Origin: CAMCXE01 sp036520615
Lineage (GTDB): Bacteria; Pseudomonadota; Gammaproteobacteria; Pseudomonadales; Cellvibrionaceae
Assembly: GCA_036520615.1 (NCBI GenBank)
Contig: DATDJI010000092.1
Span: 17,651-81,650 of the forward strand
DNA: 64,000 nucleotides
Reading direction: 5' to 3'
Each line of letters starts with the position of its first letter. Positions within the stretch are counted from its first letter, which is position 1. The notes beneath the pieces are model-generated. The model did not search any database. It saw nothing but the letters and a program-made list of their open reading frames with translations, and was not told the origin of the DNA. Below are positions 34,501 to 43,131 of this stretch, piece after piece. The position numbers and the translations under genes were made by a program.

Positions 34501-34935
34501 CAAATAATCAATCGTGCGCATTTTGGTTTTTGGTAGTGAGAGCAGTACGGCTTTGAATTTATCGCTACATTCTAAACATTCCAGATAAGGCAAAAGCTCT
34601 TTGTGAGTTTGCTCATCATATTTAAATGGATAATGCTCAGCGTACTCTTCCAAGAAAAAATCAAATGGATTAATTACCGTCATATCGGCAATAACTTCCA
34701 CATCGACCCAAAAGCGTTTAGTTTTTTCCGGGAACACTAAACGTGCTAAAAAATTGCCAAATGCATCCTGCTGCCAATTAATAAAATGCTCTTCCGGCTG
34801 AATTTTTAAACTGTAAGCGTGGATGGGGGTACGACAATGGGGGGCTGGTCGCAAACGCACGGTGTGAGGCGAAACACCGACCTCCCGATCAAATTCGTAG
34901 TGAGTTTGATGATTTATAGCAACTCGAATCGTCAT
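31528..34935 (-). CDS. Transglutaminase-like protein with DUF2126-type C-terminal region
   Basis: A 1135-residue protein. The N-terminal half holds a bacterial transglutaminase N domain (about 1-85) and a papain-like transglutaminase core with the triad Cys in LGSCRDSAWLLVQ, His in DLHAWCEVF and Asp in GMDPTSG. The large C-terminal part (about 480-1135) matches DUF2126 as I recall it, a glutamine-synthetase/ATP-grasp-like amidoligase region (for example RHTGTGGGNHVTLGGPTPADSP). The frame starts at a TTG (34947), but the ATG at 34935 gives the family N terminus MTIRVAINHQTHYEFDREV. It is the third gene of a minus-strand set with alpha-E and ATP-grasp genes, probably making a peptide-like bond in a cell-wall or storage compound; product unknown. 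Confidence 0.85.
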   Translation of the reverse strand: MTIRVAINHQTHYEFDREVGVSPHTVRLRPAPHCRTPIHAYSLKIQPEEHFINWQQDAFGNFLARLVFPEKTKRFWVDVEVIADMTVINPFDFFLEEYAEHYPFKYDEQTHKELLPYLECLECSDKFKAVLLSLPKTKMRTIDYLVAVNQKVQSSVEYTVRLEPGVQTPDETLDKALGSCRDSAWLLVQLLRHEGLAARFASGYLVQLKADIASLDGPSGPEADFTDLHAWCEVFIPGAGWVGMDPTSGLFASEGHIPLACTPDPVSAAPIHGFTDKCEVDFSYSNVVTRIHEDPRVTKPYSESQWDAVMALGEQVDELIVAQDVRLTMGGEPTFVSTDDMESAQWNTDALGDQKLTLAKDLLLKLRDSFAPKGLLHYGQGKWYPGEEIPRWALGIFWRKDGEPLWQERDYLARVDKNYGYGLREAHLFMLQLCSRLALDADFCQAAYEDGLHYLMQEQSMPVNLDVQIAEAKDELARRRLAKVLERGLAKPTGYVLPLTFNSGMGRWVSSQWPTRRERIVLIPGDSPMGLRLPLNSLPQVEESLREELIPVDPFAEREPLPKHSDITNRYIKTPITAEADAMVSPQIVEPQGSNTRQGQRWERKIHREYWEVIRTAVCVEARDGRLHVFMPPLNYLEHYVQLLTCVEATAKALKLPVIVEGYEPPRDSRIVKLLVTPDPGVIEVNIHPASSWKELVDTTTTIYDAAYKCRLGAEKFMLDGRHTGTGGGNHVTLGGPTPADSPLLRRPDVLQSLITFWQHHPSLSYLFSGMFIGPTSQAPRADEGRDEMLYELEVAFAQIPKGEVPQPWLVDRLLRNLLIDITGNTHRAEFCIDKLYSPGLSSGRQGILEFRGFEMPPHERMALVQTLLLRCLFMRFWQKPYHKPLVRWGTVLHDRFMLPHFIWTDMQEVVRDLNDQGFAFDLSWLLPFEEFRFPHYGRVQVDHIALELRWAIEPWHVLGEEVGSFGTARYVDSSVERIQVKLTGLTDSRYTLVCNGRQVPLQATGVHGEYVAGVRYRAWQPPSALHPTIGVHAPLVFDVLDLWNGRSIGGCVYHVSHPGGRSYDSFPVNAFEAESRRGNRFLNVGHTQGPFSPRPQLDGLRQFFPVSGNKPMAAPGQEVNPEYPHTLDLRRPRP

Positions 34936-35112
34936 AATTACGTCCAATCAAAAGAAAAGGCTGACCACTCGTGACATCACAGTGGCATTTATTCCTAGCG
35001 CAATATTTACGGCAGACTGCTGCATTTATTTATCCGTCGGCAACAGAGTATGTATTAGGCTTAAAGTACAGCCGTGTATTAGTGACAATAGCGTTGAGAA
35101 CAAGAGGCCTGT

Positions 35113-36039
35113 TTAATTAAACCAAGTATCGGCAATCGAAGAATGAAGCTTGGCAAGTTCTAATTGCATGGTGTTTAAATATTCACGAAATGAATCGTCC
35201 AAAACGTCATAATCAACGTTTTCAAACATTGTCGCTTGCAATTCAGCTAAGGCTAAAACTACGGGCTCTGCCAAGGGTAGTTTGCAGGCGGAATCATCCA
35301 TCGCATGTAAGCAGTGGGAAATAGTTCGAGGATATTGTTCGTCTTCTAATAAATAACAAGCGACATCGGCTGCATCCACTGCAGACCTGAGGCTTCTGCG
35401 ATAACTTTGCTCAGCACCTACCGAGCGTAACACATTCCCCCAGATAATTTGTTTAGCGTAAGACGCACCGTCGTTTTGTTGTGCGTGCATCCAAGTAGCG
35501 ACACCAATATCCAAAATACGCGTTGTCATATCGGCGCGCTCCAAATTGCGCCCGAGACGTAAAAAATCCCAGGCTTGATCGTGGCTCATAGTGCCATACA
35601 ACAATCCGTTAATTTGCTGGCAACCGCGAATAACGCCTTTTAAAAAAGCATGGCGCTGGCCGCGCTTTAATGCTTGAGAAAGATTTTCCTGCACAAACAT
35701 CGATAATGCATTGACAAGTTCCCATGTTTCACCCGGCACTACATCTCGTGATGTACGTACATTTTCGCGCAGCATACGCAGCGACGACACCATAGAACTT
35801 GGATTGTCTTCATCGCCGAGAATAAATTTAACAACATTGCGCTCATCTGAAGTTTTATAAAGTTTGTCGAATTGAGTCTGTGCGCTATTGAGTTCAATTA
35901 AATTAAACCAACCTAAATTCACTCCCTTTGGTAAATCCAATAATAAATTTGCGTAAACGCCTAACATACGGGCAGTGTTTTCTACTCGCTCGATATAACG
36001 AGCTGTCCAATAAATTCTCTCAGCTACTTTTGACAACAT
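35113..36039 (-). CDS. Alpha-E domain protein (DUF403)
   Basis: A 308-residue all-helical protein. It begins MLSKVAERIYWTARYIERVE and carries many conserved helices; ENTARMLGVYANLLLD and the repeated Arg/Glu pattern are typical of the alpha-E family. Alpha-E proteins are always found with circularly permuted ATP-grasp proteins and transglutaminases. Their role is unknown; a scaffold or carrier function has been proposed for this set. It is separated from the ATP-grasp stop by only 3 bp and lies 177 bp before the transglutaminase. Confidence 0.88.
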   Translation of the reverse strand: MLSKVAERIYWTARYIERVENTARMLGVYANLLLDLPKGVNLGWFNLIELNSAQTQFDKLYKTSDERNVVKFILGDEDNPSSMVSSLRMLRENVRTSRDVVPGETWELVNALSMFVQENLSQALKRGQRHAFLKGVIRGCQQINGLLYGTMSHDQAWDFLRLGRNLERADMTTRILDIGVATWMHAQQNDGASYAKQIIWGNVLRSVGAEQSYRRSLRSAVDAADVACYLLEDEQYPRTISHCLHAMDDSACKLPLAEPVVLALAELQATMFENVDYDVLDDSFREYLNTMQLELAKLHSSIADTWFN

Positions 36040-36042
36040 AAT

Positions 36043-37494
36043 TTAAACTCCGGTATCCACAACCCAAGTGTCTTTGCTTCCGCCGCCTTGCGACGAGTTC
36101 ACTACCAGCGAGCCTTTTTTCATAGCTACGCGCGTAAGCCCACCGGTAGTTACATAGGTTGAAGCACCCTGCAAAATAAAAGGCCGCAAATCCAGGTGGC
36201 GAGGTTCAAGGCTGTTATTTCCGACTAATGTAGGTGCCGTGGACAGTGCAAGTGTGGGCTGAGCAATATAATTTCTTGGATCTGCTTTAATACGTTCAGC
36301 AAATTCAACTCGCTCTTTTTTAGTTGAATGCGGCCCTACAATCATACCGTAGCCGCCCGACTCGTTGGCGGGCTTGACAACAAGCTTTTCCAAATTAGCA
36401 AGCACATATTCAAGCTCTTTTGGATTAACACATAAAAACGTTTCAACATTGGGAACAATGGGGTCTTGATCTAAATAATATTTAATAATCTGCGGCACAA
36501 ATGCATAGATGACTTTGTCATCGGCTACCCCTGCCCCAGGTGCATTCGCCAGCCCTACATTGCCTTTTCGCCACGCGCGCATGAGGCCTGGCACGCCCAA
36601 TATTGAATCTGGATAAAATGCTTCTGGGTCTATAAATAAATCGTCAATTCGTCGATAAATGACGTCTACTCGTTCAAGCCCGGAAACAGTTTTCATATAG
36701 ACACAATCATCTGATTGCACCACTAAATCACTGCCCTCAACTAATTCGGCCCCCATCTGTTGTGCTAAAAATGCATGCTCAAAATATGCAGAATTAAAAA
36801 TACCCGGTGTTAATACCACTACAACAGGCTGCTCTATCTCCCGAGGCGAGAGTGAAACAAGCATATCGAATAGACGCGACGGATAATCGTGAATAGGTGC
36901 TATTTCAGCCTGCTCAAATAAATCCGGCAAAACTCGCTTAGTAATGGCACGGTTTTCAAGCATGTAAGCAACGCCTGACGGAACGCGCAAATTATCTTCA
37001 AGGACATAAAATTCGCCGTCCTGGTCTCGCACCAAATCAGTGCCACATATATTTGCCCAAACCCCATAACGAGGCATTATGCCGACACACTCGGGCCTAA
37101 AATTTTTGGACTGATCTAAGATATAGCGTGGCAATACGCCGTCACGCACGATTTTTTGATCGTGATAGAGATCATTAATAAACAAATTAAGTGCTTGCAG
37201 ACGTTGTTTCAGTCCCTCAGCGGTAACGTCCCACTGCTTCTTTGAAATAGTGCGAGGAATAATGTCGAACGGCCAAGCCCGATCAATATTGCCCTCATCG
37301 GTATAGACGGTAAATGTAACTCCCATCTCGCGCACAGTCGCTTCGGCAGCTTCTCGACGTCGTTCGATCTCCTCATCACCCAACGACTGCAGATAAGAGA
37401 CTAAATGTTGTGCCGACTGTCGCGGCTTGCCCGGTTTTTCTATTAACTCGTCGTAAAAATCTGCAGGTTTATAGCCTTGCCAGTTAATCGTCAT
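36043..37494 (-). CDS. Circularly permuted type 2 ATP-grasp protein (DUF404/DUF407)
   Basis: A 483-residue protein. Its ATP-grasp elements occur in permuted order: an N-terminal region MTINWQGYKPADFYDEL with a DEGNIDRAWPFDIIPR core, a middle segment LEDNLRVPSGVAYMLENR, then NESGGYGMIVGPHSTKKER and the C-terminal GGSKDTWVVDTGV. Such enzymes form an amide or peptide bond using ATP via an acyl phosphate. It is the first gene of the ATP-grasp/alpha-E/transglutaminase set. No substrate can be inferred from the sequence. Confidence 0.88.
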   Translation of the reverse strand: MTINWQGYKPADFYDELIEKPGKPRQSAQHLVSYLQSLGDEEIERRREAAEATVREMGVTFTVYTDEGNIDRAWPFDIIPRTISKKQWDVTAEGLKQRLQALNLFINDLYHDQKIVRDGVLPRYILDQSKNFRPECVGIMPRYGVWANICGTDLVRDQDGEFYVLEDNLRVPSGVAYMLENRAITKRVLPDLFEQAEIAPIHDYPSRLFDMLVSLSPREIEQPVVVVLTPGIFNSAYFEHAFLAQQMGAELVEGSDLVVQSDDCVYMKTVSGLERVDVIYRRIDDLFIDPEAFYPDSILGVPGLMRAWRKGNVGLANAPGAGVADDKVIYAFVPQIIKYYLDQDPIVPNVETFLCVNPKELEYVLANLEKLVVKPANESGGYGMIVGPHSTKKERVEFAERIKADPRNYIAQPTLALSTAPTLVGNNSLEPRHLDLRPFILQGASTYVTTGGLTRVAMKKGSLVVNSSQGGGSKDTWVVDTGV

Positions 37495-38074
37495 AGAGAA
37501 TTACCATCACCTATTGGGCTGTTTTACGGGATTTTTTCTAAGGTTTCGAAGTACCCAAATCACTTTTCTAAGCTTTCACAATACAATAATCAAAGCTACT
37601 CAATTCGTTACAAAACACATTGTGTAGCGGTTTAATACCGTTATGAGTAACACCTTTTCATAGTGGAATGTGCCCATAGTTAACTGTCTAGGGACTTTTT
37701 ACGCGTTCCAAAATTAGCAAATAAACATAAGGTCATTACAGTTGGGTAGGAGCACTCTGCCTTTATCGGTGGTAGAGGCTAAGTTTAAATCGCAACCATC
37801 CAAACCCCTATGCACAACTCTTTCCAAGTGCGACAACATCTATGATCTAAGTACGCTAGGCGTCTTTAGCAGCACACCAACATCGAAAAACTGTAGTGAA
37901 CGGTTCATAGTCATCAGGTTTCATGCCAGAACGTGATCCACTTGCTTAAAAGTCAATCGTTTAAAAAATAACCAAACCTGCGTATTAGTTTACAAGCGGC
38001 AACCCTGTGCTAACTTTAAGGAGCAACGTGTAATTTCCCGTTGCATGTACCAGCCTTCTTGCGGAGAAAAGTGG
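37495..38074. promoter_or_regulatory. Divergent spacer between ATP-grasp set and a plus-strand gene
   Basis: About 580 bases with no convincing gene (a 64-codon frame at 37742-37936 lacks a ribosome site and any motif). It must hold the promoters of the minus-strand trio and of the plus-strand genes. No clear inverted repeat or promoter motif was seen. Confidence 0.4.
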
Positions 38075-38314
38075 ATGGCCAGAGCACATAGCATTGTGAC
38101 AGATAGAAGACGCCCAGTCGGACATTACGCTTCTGCTCTTGTTATTAGTTGTCTAAGCCTTTTGCCATTTTCGCACGCGCAGAACGAGCACACCGCAGTG
38201 AGAGCAGAAATAGCGACTGAACATACTCGCGCTATTGCAGGTTACATAAGCCAGGAAAAACGCTTTCTGATGTATTTATTTAATGGAAACGTCGGTAAAG
38301 CTCAGATTGCTTAG
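38075..38314 (+). CDS. Small exported hypothetical protein, 79 aa
   Basis: The frame is open from 38045; the ATG at 38075 gives MARAHSIVTDRRRPVGHYAS followed by a hydrophobic stretch (ALVISCLSLLPFSHAQ) and a likely signal-peptidase site after SHA (about residues 33-36). The mature part is short and polar (NEHTAVRAEIATEHTRAIAG). It lies 57 bp before the chemoreceptor gene. I do not recognise the family. Either start is possible and the gene may be spurious, but the signal-like sequence is encouraging. Confidence 0.4.
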   Translation: MARAHSIVTDRRRPVGHYASALVISCLSLLPFSHAQNEHTAVRAEIATEHTRAIAGYISQEKRFLMYLFNGNVGKAQIA

Positions 38315-38371
38315 GGTTAAAAATTTAAAACACAATAAAAATTTAGCTGATTTGATATAGGAACAATTCAC

Positions 38372-39868
38372 ATGATGCGCCGTTCGCTCTCCACCAAATT
38401 AATGATAGCCCTAACATTCATCATGATTGTAGTGGCCTCGATCGTGTTGTTTGTGAACTACAAGGTCAATGAAAAACAACAACAAGAAAAGTTTGAGACG
38501 ACTATCGCTGCGCAAATAGCATTAATCAACTCCTCCGTATTAGAAGCAGTGTTTGCATATGATTTGGATCAAATCCAGGCCATTAGTAATTCACTTGTAA
38601 ATACAGCCTTGGTTACAGAAGTAAAAATGTTTGATCACCGCGGTAAGAGCCTGGCCACCGCTGTAAAATCTGGCAATGCTGATTTTTCTACAAAAGTAGG
38701 TCGCAGCGGAGTGGAAATTATTCGTGAAAAAGAAGTTATAGGTCGCTACGACGTAACCTTTTCTACACAAGAGCTAGATAATTTATTAGTTAACCAATTG
38801 CGCTCAAGCACCATTGTGGTTGTCAGTCTTTTATTGGCAAGTCTTGCCACTGTTTTTGTTTTGTCGCGCAGTTTAATTGTTTCACCGATCACCAAAATAA
38901 GCGAATCACTTGATGCAATTGCCGCAGGCGGTGGTGACTTAACTCGCAGACTGCCAACCTCTAGCGGAGATGAAGTAGCAGTTTTGTCCAATAATTTTAA
39001 CCGCGTAATGGAACAGATTGGCAACATTATTAAAAATGTTACGCAGGTAACTCAGAAAGTAAACAACAACGTGCGCATAATGAGCGGCGCAACTGAAAAT
39101 ACCGTGCATTCAACCGGGCAGCAGCTCAAAGAAATTGAATTAGTTGCTGCTGCGTTACAAGAATTAACTCACTCGGCAACTGAAGTTGCTCGCCATGCAG
39201 GTGCGACTGCCGACCACACAAAAGAAACCGCACGTTTTGCAGAACAAGGTTCTCAAGTTGTTAAATCTTCGCGCGACACTGGCAACCGCTTAACTGATCA
39301 AATTCAAGCAACTGCGCGTAAAATTTCCGTTCTCAAAGAGAATTCCGAAAATATCGGCTCAGTAATGGAAGTTATTCGCTCAATAGCAGAACAAACTAAT
39401 TTATTAGCACTAAACGCTGCAATTGAAGCGGCACGTGCAGGTGAGCAAGGACGTGGGTTTGCGGTGGTAGCAGATGAAGTGCGTTCATTAGCGCAAAAAA
39501 CACAAACCTCAACAGAGGAAATTGGCTCGATTATCGTTCAGCTTCAACGGGCGGCTGATGAAGCGCATCAATCCATGAATACCAGTATGTCATCTGTGCA
39601 GGAAACAATCGAAACTTCTACAAAGGTAGGCGAATCACTCGAACGAATTCGCACCAACATCGATACGATCAATAACATGAATCACCAAATTGCTACAGCG
39701 TCGGGCGAGCAAAGCTCTGTTGCCAATGAAGTCAGTAAGAATATTGCAGCAATTCACACTTTGTCTGAGCGTGTTGCAGAAAACGCCCGAGTGGTAAGTG
39801 CCAATAGTGATCAGCTAAAACACGAAAGCTCCGAGCTAAAACAACAAATGGATAAATTTAATATTTAG
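38372..39868 (+). CDS. Methyl-accepting chemotaxis protein
   Basis: A 498-residue chemoreceptor. First membrane helix about 10-30, periplasmic sensor domain of about 120 residues, second helix about 148-170, HAMP domain (SRSLIVSPITKISESLDAIAAG), then a long coiled-coil signalling domain. The tip is NLLALNAAIEAARAGEQGRGFAVVADEVRSLA, the universal MCP hairpin. It should signal through CheA/CheW. No CheB/CheR pentapeptide is seen at the C terminus. Ligand unknown. It is preceded by ATAGGAAC and stands without a che gene nearby. Confidence 0.95.
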   Translation: MMRRSLSTKLMIALTFIMIVVASIVLFVNYKVNEKQQQEKFETTIAAQIALINSSVLEAVFAYDLDQIQAISNSLVNTALVTEVKMFDHRGKSLATAVKSGNADFSTKVGRSGVEIIREKEVIGRYDVTFSTQELDNLLVNQLRSSTIVVVSLLLASLATVFVLSRSLIVSPITKISESLDAIAAGGGDLTRRLPTSSGDEVAVLSNNFNRVMEQIGNIIKNVTQVTQKVNNNVRIMSGATENTVHSTGQQLKEIELVAAALQELTHSATEVARHAGATADHTKETARFAEQGSQVVKSSRDTGNRLTDQIQATARKISVLKENSENIGSVMEVIRSIAEQTNLLALNAAIEAARAGEQGRGFAVVADEVRSLAQKTQTSTEEIGSIIVQLQRAADEAHQSMNTSMSSVQETIETSTKVGESLERIRTNIDTINNMNHQIATASGEQSSVANEVSKNIAAIHTLSERVAENARVVSANSDQLKHESSELKQQMDKFNI

Positions 39869-40411
39869 CGGAAAGATGCCGGCGGCACAAAATTAAGCAA
39901 TTTAAAAAATACTGATTACCGCATGCAGTTTGTAAGCAGCGCAAAAGCGACTTGCGACTTGCGACTTGCGACTTGCGAACAGTAAAACGAGCAGTTTTTT
40001 GAAAAATCAAACATCACTAAAGCACAAGTGTTTTGTAGAAGCTCCTAACGGTAGCAGCGAGCAAAGTACAATAACGGACACCTTATTTAAAATGCCCGAA
40101 GTAAAGTGTTCACAATCAAGCATCAAAAATTGAACGGTGGAATGGTTAACGCAAATAAAACGCTGCACTTTGCGTGTCCCGTCTGCGGAAAAAGCCGCAA
40201 TTCTTAACCTTATTTTGTTTTATAAAGCGTTAGGAGACCTTATATGGATCCTCTAAGCTTGCTTAAACATAAATATTGCACGTACATTTTCGGTACAGCA
40301 ACACATTCCGAGAATTCTTAAGAGCTAGATCTCTTCTCAAACCGCCCCTAGGCGGTAGCCACATCCACAGGCATCCGCTAGACTAACGCTCTTTTACCCG
40401 GTCTTTTCGAT
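39869..40411. other. Intergenic stretch with tandem repeats and hairpins
   Basis: 543 bases between the chemoreceptor and hisI. It holds a 7-bp tandem repeat (39947-39978), two small hairpins (TGCGG/CCGCA around 40183-40200; ACCGCC/GGCGGT near 40340-40355), and a 25-codon frame with a strong GGAG site (40244-40321, beginning MDPLSLLKHKYC) that may be spurious or a leader peptide. Confidence 0.4.
39947..39978 (+). repeat. 7-bp tandem repeat, four copies
   Basis: GCGACTT repeats exactly four times (39947-39974), with a partial fifth copy (GCGA). It lies 79 bp after the chemoreceptor stop in noncoding DNA. The copy number may vary between strains by slippage; no function is evident. Confidence 0.85.
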
Positions 40412-40795
40412 ATGCCTGATTACCTTAGCGAAATTCAATGGACCACAGACGGACTGGTGCCTGCGATTGCGCAGGATTTCCAAACCGGCAAGATTCTTAT
40501 GATGGCATGGATGAGTAAGGAATCGTTGCAAGCAACAGTGGAAACCTCTAAGGCTGTGTACTGGTCTCGGTCTCGTCAGGCTCTATGGCCTAAAGGCGAA
40601 ACGTCGGGCCACGAACAAGTTGTGCACTCTATACAACTTGATTGCGACGCCGATGTCCTTACATTACAGGTCGAGCAAAAAGGTGGTATAGCCTGCCATA
40701 CCGGGCGCCAATCTTGTTTTTACCGCGAACTGGTAGATGGCAGTTGGCAGATTCAAGCCCCTGTACTTAAAGATCCTAATGAGATATATCGATGA
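40412..40795 (+). CDS. hisI: Phosphoribosyl-AMP cyclohydrolase
   Basis: A 127-residue enzyme of histidine synthesis, opening the purine ring of PR-AMP. Family motifs are MAWMSKESLQATVET, YWSRSRQALWPKGETSGH (metal-binding and substrate region) and DCDADVLTLQVEQKGGIACHTGRQSCF (zinc ligands C and C). It is a separate protein, not fused to HisE as in enterobacteria. Its stop overlaps the hisE start by 4 bp (ATGA). Confidence 0.97.
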   Translation: MPDYLSEIQWTTDGLVPAIAQDFQTGKILMMAWMSKESLQATVETSKAVYWSRSRQALWPKGETSGHEQVVHSIQLDCDADVLTLQVEQKGGIACHTGRQSCFYRELVDGSWQIQAPVLKDPNEIYR

Positions 40796-41118
40796 ATGAC
40801 ACGCTTCACCAGCTCTCACAGGTTTTGGCAGAACGCAAACTATCAGCCGATCCTGAGAGTTCGTACGTCGCGCAATTGCATTACAAAGGTTTAAATAAAA
40901 TATTGCAAAAACTCGGCGAGGAATGCACAGAGACGATAATTGCTGCAAAAGATAGCGAACGCACAGGCGATACTCACGCACTTATTTACGAAACTGCGGA
41001 TTTGTGGTTTCACTCTTTAGTGATGCTGTCTCATTTGAATTTATCAGCGGAACATGTATTAATCGAGCTTGCTCGTAGATTTAACGTCTCAGGCATTGAC
41101 GAAAAAAACTCCCGCTAG
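40792..41118 (+). CDS. hisE: Phosphoribosyl-ATP diphosphatase
   Basis: A 108-residue all-alpha NTP-pyrophosphohydrolase that converts PR-ATP to PR-AMP. Motifs: SYVAQLHYKGLNKILQKLGEE with the metal-binding E-x-x-E pattern, TIIAAKD and ETADLWFHSLVML. It overlaps hisI by 4 bp and precedes tatA by 33 bp, the hisI-hisE-tatABC order of Pseudomonas relatives. Confidence 0.97.
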   Translation: MNDTLHQLSQVLAERKLSADPESSYVAQLHYKGLNKILQKLGEECTETIIAAKDSERTGDTHALIYETADLWFHSLVMLSHLNLSAEHVLIELARRFNVSGIDEKNSR

Positions 41119-41151
41119 CCAACTCATAATTTAATTTATAACGAGGTTTTT

Positions 41152-41415
41152 ATGTTTTCAGGTGCTTTTAGCATTGGTCATCTTTTGGTTGTACTAGTTA
41201 TTGTATTGTTATTATTCGGAACCAAGAAATTGAAAAACCTGGGCTCTGATCTAGGTGGCGCCATTAAGGGATTTAAAAGCGCATTAGGCGATGGTGATAA
41301 AAAAGAGGATGACACTGTTGAGAACGAAGCGGCAAAAAAAGTCGCCGAGGATAAAGCAGCGCAACAAGCGGATTTTAATAAAGCCAGCGAATCTTCTAAA
41401 ACCGAACAGAAATAA
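41152..41415 (+). CDS. tatA: Twin-arginine translocase subunit TatA
   Basis: An 87-residue pore-forming Tat subunit: a short N-terminal helix (IGHLLVVLVIVLLLFG), the conserved F-G-T-K-K-L hinge, an amphipathic helix (GSDLGGAIKGFKSAL) and a charged tail rich in Lys, Glu and Asp. It exports folded proteins across the inner membrane. First gene of tatABC. Confidence 0.96.
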   Translation: MFSGAFSIGHLLVVLVIVLLLFGTKKLKNLGSDLGGAIKGFKSALGDGDKKEDDTVENEAAKKVAEDKAAQQADFNKASESSKTEQK

Positions 41416-41425
41416 CTAGCTCATT

Positions 41426-41953
41426 ATGTTTGATGTCAGTTTTTTTGAGTTGCTCGTAATTGGGGTAGTAGCCCTCGTGGTTATCGGCCCTGAACGCTTA
41501 CCCGACGCTATTAAAACCTGCGCGCTTTGGATTGGCCGCATGAAACGTATTCTGGCTGAATCGCGCTCGGAATTTGAAAAGCATATTGGTGCTGATGAAA
41601 TTAGACGCGAATTACATAATGAACACATTATGGCATCTTTAGAAAAACTCAAAGCTTCAAGAGCGGTATTAGAGCAGGATTTATTAAATTACCAAAATAC
41701 CATCCAAGCAGAATTGCATGCGCTTGAACACGGCACGCAAGCCACATTACATGACCATGATGACCATGCGCCATCTATCGAGTCAGCCGGAGAATCAAAG
41801 GGATCAGAACCAGCAGAAGCCGCAATAGCCGCCTCTGAAGTTGCCACTACAGATCATTCTGAAGTCGATATATCAGAAACCAAACCCTCTGCTGACACCA
41901 ACTTTCACCACACTGAAGAACCTGCTCTTAAAACGAAACCCGAACATGAATGA
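41426..41953 (+). CDS. tatB: Twin-arginine translocase subunit TatB
   Basis: A 175-residue Tat receptor subunit: N-terminal helix MFDVSFFELLVIGVVALVVIGPERLP with the conserved E8 and G-P-E-R-L-P hinge, an amphipathic helix (CALWIGRMKRILAESRSEFEKH) and a long acidic, low-complexity tail of about 80 residues. Works with TatC to bind signal peptides. Its last codons overlap the tatC start by 8 bp. Confidence 0.96.
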   Translation: MFDVSFFELLVIGVVALVVIGPERLPDAIKTCALWIGRMKRILAESRSEFEKHIGADEIRRELHNEHIMASLEKLKASRAVLEQDLLNYQNTIQAELHALEHGTQATLHDHDDHAPSIESAGESKGSEPAEAAIAASEVATTDHSEVDISETKPSADTNFHHTEEPALKTKPEHE

Positions 41954-42716
41954 TCACTTTAATGAGGAGCAGGAATCTCAGCCGCTCGTAAGCCACCTTA
42001 AAGAACTTCGTGACCGCCTACTGCGCTGCATTTACGTAACCGTAGGTTTATTTTTGTGCATGGTTTATTTTTCTAACGATATCTATGCATTTATTACCGG
42101 CCCACTTACCGCTTTACTGCGCGAGTTTAATGAGGGGTCGTTAATTGCGACGGATGTTACGGCTTCATTCGTCGCACCGCTCAAATTGACGTTTTACATC
42201 TCATTATTTATCACCATGCCACATATTATTTATCAGGTTTGGGCTTTTATCGCCCCAGCGCTCTACCGACATGAAAAGCGTCTCGCCATACCGCTATTTA
42301 TCTCCAGTGTGCTGTTATTTTATATCGGCGCCGCTTTTGCGAATTTTGTCATTATTCCCGGTGCTTTTAAGTTTTTTATGCTGTTTGCTCCTGCAAACGT
42401 CTCGGTAAACCCAGACATTACAATGGTTTTGGATTTTATTATTAAGGTTTCCCTGGCATTCGGTGCCGCTTTTGAAATTCCCGTCGCTGTAGTTATTTTA
42501 TTGGTGACAGGCATAACAACTGCCGAGGCGCTAATTGCTAAACGCCCCTACGTTATAGTTGGGTGTTTTGTAGTGGCAATGTTTTTAACTCCGCCCGATG
42601 TGGCCTCGCAACTTATGATGGCATTTCCTTTGTGGGGGCTATTTGAGTGTGGGGTTTATTTTGGGCGTTGGATTGTTCAAAGCCGGCAAAAAGACGATTT
42701 GCCGGATTACGATTAG
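41946..42716 (+). CDS. tatC: Twin-arginine translocase subunit TatC
   Basis: A 256-residue inner-membrane protein with six helices that binds twin-arginine signal peptides. Conserved features are SHLKELRDRLLRC at the start, FYISLFITMPHIIYQVWAFIAPALY with the signal-peptide-binding glutamate-rich loop before it, and LTPPDVASQLMMAFPLWGLFE near the end. The open frame begins at 41841, but the ATG at 41946, overlapping tatB, gives the family N terminus. Length matches E. coli (258). Confidence 0.97.
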   Translation: MNDHFNEEQESQPLVSHLKELRDRLLRCIYVTVGLFLCMVYFSNDIYAFITGPLTALLREFNEGSLIATDVTASFVAPLKLTFYISLFITMPHIIYQVWAFIAPALYRHEKRLAIPLFISSVLLFYIGAAFANFVIIPGAFKFFMLFAPANVSVNPDITMVLDFIIKVSLAFGAAFEIPVAVVILLVTGITTAEALIAKRPYVIVGCFVVAMFLTPPDVASQLMMAFPLWGLFECGVYFGRWIVQSRQKDDLPDYD

Positions 42717-42726
42717 GAGATTAGCT

Positions 42727-43131
42727 ATGCGAGGTGCCGGCGGAACTTCAGGCGGAGTGGGTCAATTTTTTTTAGGCTTTGCGATGATGTGTGCAGGTTT
42801 TTACCTGCTTTTTAATGCGATCAGTGTTTATTCATCATTTGGCTTAGGATCAGTTTTATTTCAACTACCTATAGGCAGCCGTAGCGCGGGCCTTACTTCG
42901 GGTATGGTTTTCATCCCATTTATCATCGGCATAGGCATTATTTTTTATAGCGGCACTAACTTTATCGGCTGGTTACTTGCCATAGGTTCGCTAAGCGCAT
43001 TAATTGTCGGCGTTATAAGTTCTCTACAATTTACTTTGCGTTCCATGTCAGCCTTTGAACTGATTGTGATATTTGTGCTTGCAGTTGGTGGCTTAGGTTT
43101 ATTCTTGCGCTCACTGCGCAGCCTCGGCTAA
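42727..43131 (+). CDS. Small inner-membrane hypothetical protein
   Basis: A 134-residue protein with four hydrophobic helices (about 11-31, 56-75, 80-98, 106-128). Glycine-rich start (MRGAGGTSGGVGQFFLGFAMM). It is not a member of any family I recognise. The frame is open from 42643, but the ATG at 42727 has TAGGAG eleven bases upstream. It lies 10 bp after tatC, and its TAA stop shares a base with the ATG of the next (broken) gene (TAATG), so all are probably one operon. Confidence 0.75.
   Translation: MRGAGGTSGGVGQFFLGFAMMCAGFYLLFNAISVYSSFGLGSVLFQLPIGSRSAGLTSGMVFIPFIIGIGIIFYSGTNFIGWLLAIGSLSALIVGVISSLQFTLRSMSAFELIVIFVLAVGGLGLFLRSLRSLG

Noticed and set aside
40244..40321. 25-residue peptide with strong GGAG site before hisI
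   Set aside because: Too short and without biosynthetic leader features such as runs of His codons; kept only as a note in the intergenic entry.
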